The position numbers were made by a program, and so were the translations under genes. The notes under the pieces are model-generated. The model had not been told where the DNA came from, did no database searches, and was given only the letters and a program-made list of their open reading frames with translations. This document shows, one piece after another, positions 6,566 through 9,205 of a stretch of DNA of 9,205 nucleotides (its first letter is position 1; each line of letters starts with the position of its first letter). The stretch comes from Pseudomonadota bacterium (GTDB lineage: Bacteria > Pseudomonadota > Alphaproteobacteria > Rhizobiales > Rhizobiaceae), in NCBI GenBank assembly GCA_023416545.1, contig JAEZHO010000288.1, positions 1 through 9,205 of the forward strand, read 5' to 3'.

Positions 6566-6571
6566 AAGGAG
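6566..6571 (+). promoter_or_regulatory. Ribosome binding site deciding the response-regulator start
   Basis: AAGGAG lies five bases before the ATG at 6577. The alternative ATG at 6655, where the receiver domain begins, has no purine-rich run in front of it (GCTATTGTGCCGCGC). This favours the longer protein. Confidence 0.65.
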
Positions 6572-6576
6572 CGAAG

Positions 6577-7332
6577 ATGGATACGCCCACATACCGTGCC
6601 GATGCCGGCGAATCCGATAGTGCAAAAGGTGCCGCCGGCGCTATTGTGCCGCGCATGAAGATACTGGTGATTGAAGACGATCTGGAAGCGGCCGCATACA
6701 TGACCAAGGCCTTTCGCGAGGCCGGCATTGTCGTCGACCATGCAAGCGACGGGGAAAGCGGCCTCTTCATGGGCAGCGAGAACAGCTATGACGTGATGGT
6801 CATCGACCGCATGCTGCCGCGTCGCGACGGCCTGTCGGTGATCAGCGAACTGCGCCAGCGCGGAATCGAGACGCCGGTGCTGATCCTCTCGGCACTCGGG
6901 CAGGTGGACGACCGGGTAACGGGGCTGAGGGCGGGCGGCGACGACTACCTGCCGAAGCCCTATGCGTTTTCCGAGCTTCTGGCGCGGGTGGAGGTGCTGG
7001 GGCGCCGCAAGGGCAAGCCCGAGCAGGACATGGTCTATCGCGTCGGCGACCTGGAGCTCGACCGGCTGTCACACGAGGTCAAGCGGGCGGGTCGCGAGAT
7101 CCTTCTGCAGCCGCGCGAATTCAGGCTTCTCGAATACCTGATGAAGAACGCCGGCCAGGTGGTGACCCGCACCATGCTGCTCGAGCATGTCTGGGACTAC
7201 CATTTCGACCCGCAGACCAATGTCATCGACGTGCATGTCTCGCGGCTGCGTTCCAAGATCGAGAAGGACTTCGACAAGCCCCTCCTGAAGACGATCCGCG
7301 GCGCCGGATACATGATCAAGGACGAGGCGTGA
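6577..7332 (+). CDS. OmpR-family two-component response regulator
   Basis: A 251-residue DNA-binding response regulator from ATG 6577. After a 26-residue polar lead, the receiver domain begins at Met27 (MKILVIEDD). Its features are the acidic pocket Glu33/Asp34, phospho-acceptor Asp77 (in DVMVIDRMLPRRDG), Ser105 in LILSALG, and Lys127 in YLPKPYAF. An OmpR/PhoB winged-helix domain follows at about 152-250, with LLQPREFRLLEYLM, HVWDYHFDPQTNVIDVHVSR and the closing IRGAGYMI hairpin. The 6577 start has the good ribosome binding site; starting at 6655 would give a standard 225-residue regulator. The lead codons (GAT, AGT, GCA, AAA, GGT, ATT) are less GC-biased than the rest, so the short form remains possible. 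The histidine kinase starts four bases downstream, indicating a cognate pair. Target genes are unknown; adjacency to degP suggests, without proof, an envelope-related role. Confidence 0.92.
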   Translation: MDTPTYRADAGESDSAKGAAGAIVPRMKILVIEDDLEAAAYMTKAFREAGIVVDHASDGESGLFMGSENSYDVMVIDRMLPRRDGLSVISELRQRGIETPVLILSALGQVDDRVTGLRAGGDDYLPKPYAFSELLARVEVLGRRKGKPEQDMVYRVGDLELDRLSHEVKRAGREILLQPREFRLLEYLMKNAGQVVTRTMLLEHVWDYHFDPQTNVIDVHVSRLRSKIEKDFDKPLLKTIRGAGYMIKDEA

Positions 7333-7336
7333 GCCC

Positions 7337-8749
7337 GTGCTGACCCGTGTCCGCCTGATGTTCCGCTCGACCGCCGTCCGGCTGTCGGCCCTCTATATCC
7401 TTCTGTTCTCGATCTGCGCCGCCTTCCTCGTCGTCTATGTGACGGGGATGTCGGAGCGCATTCTCGCCCAGCAGACGAAGGAGAACCTCGTCCAGGAAGT
7501 CGGCGACATCCAGCGCGCCTTCGATCGCGGCGGCCTGAACGGCATGCTGCGGCTGATGGAGCGGCGGTCGCGCCAGCCGGGCGCCAATCTCTACGTCGTC
7601 GCCGGAACCAATGGCGAGATCCTTGCCGGCAACGTCGCCTCGCTCGAACCCGGCGTGCTGGACGAGCAGGGCTGGACCCGTTTCCCCTTCGCCTACAATC
7701 CCTATTCGGAGACGGGATCGGGGCGCGAGCACATGGCTATCGCCAACGTCGTGGTGATGGAAAACGGGCTGCGGGTGATGGTCGGCCGCGATCTCGGCGA
7801 GCCCGGCCGCTTCCGGGGCATCGTCCGTCGCGCCCTGATGCTGGCCCTGACGATCATGGGGGTCGGCGCGTTGGTCATCTGGTTCGGGATCGGGCGCAAC
7901 GCACTGAAGCGCATCGACCGCATGTCGGCCGCGAGCCAGAAGATCATGGCGGGCGATCTCTCGCAACGCCTGCCCGTCGGCCGCTCCGGCGACGAGTTCG
8001 ACCGCCTGTCGGAATCGCTGAACGCTATGCTCGGGCGGATCGAGAAGCTCAACGAGGGCCTGAGGCAGGTCTCCGACAACATTGCCCACGACCTCAAGAC
8101 GCCCCTGACGCGGCTTCGCAACAAGGCGGCGGAGGCGGTGGAGGACGAGGATCCGGAAAGCCGCCGCGCGGCGCTGGAAGGCATCATTGCCGAATCCGAC
8201 CAACTGATCCGCACCTTCAACGCGCTTTTGATGATCTCCCGCGTCGAGGCGGGGTCGATCGCGGCCGAGATGAGCGAGGTCGATCTTTCCGCCATTTCCG
8301 CCGACAGCTGCGAACTCTACGAGCCCGTGGCCGAGGAGGCGGGGCTGAAGCTGGAAACCGAGATCGAGCCGGGGCTGAGGATCAAGGGTAACCGCGAACT
8401 GATCGGCCAGGCGATCTTCAACCTCCTCGATAATGCCATCAAGTATGGCGGCGAGGGGAACGGCGCAGGCGAGATCCGCCTGGTGCTGAGGATGGAGGAC
8501 GGCTCGCCCCGGCTCTCCGTCTGCGACAGCGGCCCCGGCGTTCCCGAGGACAAGCGCCACGAGGTGACGAAGCGTTTCGTGCGCCTCGACGCCAGCCGGT
8601 CGAAGCCCGGCACGGGGCTCGGCCTCTCGCTGGTGGAAGCGGTGATGGACCTGCACGGCGGCTCGCTCACGCTCTCGGCAACCCACCCGGAGCGGGAGAA
8701 TGCGCCGGGGTTGACGGCCACGATGGTATTCCCGCCCTTCAGGCCCTAA
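7337..8749 (+). CDS. HAMP-domain sensor histidine kinase, partner of the upstream regulator
   Basis: A 470-residue inner-membrane sensor kinase starting at GTG 7337, four bases after the regulator stop. GAGG at 7324-7327, inside the regulator gene, lies nine bases before the GTG. An in-frame ATG at 7358 lacks a ribosome binding site. Helix 1 is at about residues 16-37; a periplasmic sensor region of about 125 residues follows without recognisable metal- or ligand-binding motifs; helix 2 is at about 163-186. HAMP spans about 185-238. The H-box is NIAHDLKTPLTRL with phospho-accepting His251. The ATPase domain shows the N-box NLLDNAIKY (362-370), G1 DSGPGVP (397-403) and G2 GTGLGLSLV (426-434). 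All catalytic boxes are intact. The kinase would autophosphorylate and pass phosphate to Asp77 of the upstream regulator. The signal is unknown. Confidence 0.93.
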   Translation: MLTRVRLMFRSTAVRLSALYILLFSICAAFLVVYVTGMSERILAQQTKENLVQEVGDIQRAFDRGGLNGMLRLMERRSRQPGANLYVVAGTNGEILAGNVASLEPGVLDEQGWTRFPFAYNPYSETGSGREHMAIANVVVMENGLRVMVGRDLGEPGRFRGIVRRALMLALTIMGVGALVIWFGIGRNALKRIDRMSAASQKIMAGDLSQRLPVGRSGDEFDRLSESLNAMLGRIEKLNEGLRQVSDNIAHDLKTPLTRLRNKAAEAVEDEDPESRRAALEGIIAESDQLIRTFNALLMISRVEAGSIAAEMSEVDLSAISADSCELYEPVAEEAGLKLETEIEPGLRIKGNRELIGQAIFNLLDNAIKYGGEGNGAGEIRLVLRMEDGSPRLSVCDSGPGVPEDKRHEVTKRFVRLDASRSKPGTGLGLSLVEAVMDLHGGSLTLSATHPERENAPGLTATMVFPPFRP

Positions 8750-8756
8750 GAAGGGC
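8734..8756 (+). promoter_or_regulatory. Perfect 7-bp hairpin across the kinase stop codon, before glnE
   Basis: GCCCTTC (8734-8740) pairs perfectly with GAAGGGC (8750-8756). The nine-base loop contains the TAA stop of the kinase gene. It ends nine bases before the glnE ribosome binding site (GGAGG, 8765-8769). There is no T tract after it (TGGTTGAGGG), so intrinsic termination is unlikely. It may affect coupling or mRNA processing between the genes. Confidence 0.4.
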
Positions 8757-8774
8757 TGGTTGAGGGAGGACGCC

Positions 8775-9205
8775 GTGGGAGAGACTGCAACCTATCTGAA
8801 GGACGTTGGCGCAAGCGCGCTGCGACCCTACAGCCAGACCGAGGCGAAGGCCGTCACCGCGCTCCTCAAGGACGCCGGCAAGCAGGAGCCGGCGCTCTCG
8901 CAGGTGATGGCCGAGGACGGCCCGCTGAGGCATTTCCTCATCGCGGCGCTCACCCTTTCTCCCTACCTGCGCGACGCTGCCGCCGTTTCGCCGCAGCTCC
9001 TGGCCACGGCGGTGACCGAGCCGCTGCAGCCGACGCTGGAACGGCTGATCACCGACGCCCGCGACTGCTGGAAGCCGAAGGACGGCCGAGCGCCGACGGA
9101 AGCGGAGGTGATGACGACGCTGCGGACGCTGAAGCGGAGCGTCTCCTTCCTGGTGGCGCTTGCCGATCTCGCCCGGCTGTTCACCGCCCGCGACACGACG
9201 CGCTA
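8775..9205 (+). CDS. glnE: Glutamine synthetase adenylyltransferase/deadenylase GlnE, N-terminal part
   Basis: The first 143 codons of a gene that runs off the window edge. The GTG at 8775 is preferred because GGAGG (8765-8769) lies five bases before it; an in-frame TTG at 8760 lies upstream of that site. The peptide includes ALRPYSQTEAKAVTALLKDA (about 15-34), LIAALTLSPYLRDAA (about 55-69), LERLITDARDCW (about 88-99) and LKRSVSFLVALADLARLF (about 119-136). This is the pattern I know from the start of rhizobial GlnE proteins, just before the first nucleotidyltransferase domain. GlnE attaches AMP to glutamine synthetase under nitrogen excess and removes it under limitation, guided by PII protein and glutamine. 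The catalytic Gly-x-Gly-x-Asp-x-Asp sites would lie downstream, so they cannot be checked. Only 25 bases separate it from the kinase gene, suggesting a shared transcript. Recognition is from memory of the family, not a search. Confidence 0.82.
   Translation, partial: MGETATYLKDVGASALRPYSQTEAKAVTALLKDAGKQEPALSQVMAEDGPLRHFLIAALTLSPYLRDAAAVSPQLLATAVTEPLQPTLERLITDARDCWKPKDGRAPTEAEVMTTLRTLKRSVSFLVALADLARLFTARDTTR

Noticed and set aside
4820..6625. Long open frame on the minus strand (601 codons) opposite degP
   Set aside because: It covers degP and its terminator, has no family motif, and is explained by G/C at third positions removing antisense stops.
7316..8686. Minus-strand open frame of 456 codons opposite the histidine kinase
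   Set aside because: Shadow of the kinase gene, whose H, N, G1 and G2 boxes are all present on the plus strand.

Overview
The window looks like chromosomal DNA from an alphaproteobacterium of the order Hyphomicrobiales (Rhizobiales), most likely Rhizobiaceae or a close relative. It is GC-rich with strong G/C preference at third codon positions. The gene order (FeuQ-like kinase end, small surface-antigen lipoprotein, ccmI-ccmE-ccmF-ccmH, degP, response regulator, histidine kinase, glnE) matches, from memory, an arrangement seen in Sinorhizobium, Agrobacterium and Brucella. All genes are on the + strand. I could not confirm the species or run a database search.

Layout: 1-120 is the end of a sensor kinase. 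218-637 encodes a small lipoprotein. 638-777 is the leader of the cytochrome c maturation genes and holds a clean FNR/FixK-type palindrome (642-655) and a hairpin. 778-4809 is ccmI-ccmE-ccmF-ccmH (rhizobial names cycHJKL), with each start codon overlapping the previous stop in an ATGA. 4810-4939 is the degP upstream region, with a possible heat-shock-like promoter and short repeats. 4940-6487 is degP, followed by a strong intrinsic terminator (6510-6540). 6577-8749 is a two-component pair (OmpR-family regulator and HAMP histidine kinase). 8775-9205 is the start of glnE, cut by the window edge.

How the genes work together: CcmE carries heme to the CcmF/CcmH/CcmI complex, which reduces and presents apocytochrome and ligates heme to it in the periplasm. 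The CcmABCD-CcmG part must lie elsewhere. DegP is a periplasmic quality-control protease, and the adjacent kinase/regulator pair may sense the envelope (inference from position only). GlnE controls glutamine synthetase by adenylylation and may share a transcript with the two-component genes.

This is mostly a conserved housekeeping region. I found no undescribed multi-gene system. The points most worth a second look are regulatory: the FNR/FixK box before the ccm genes, the degP upstream region, the uncertain start of the response regulator, and a hairpin across the kinase stop codon just before glnE.
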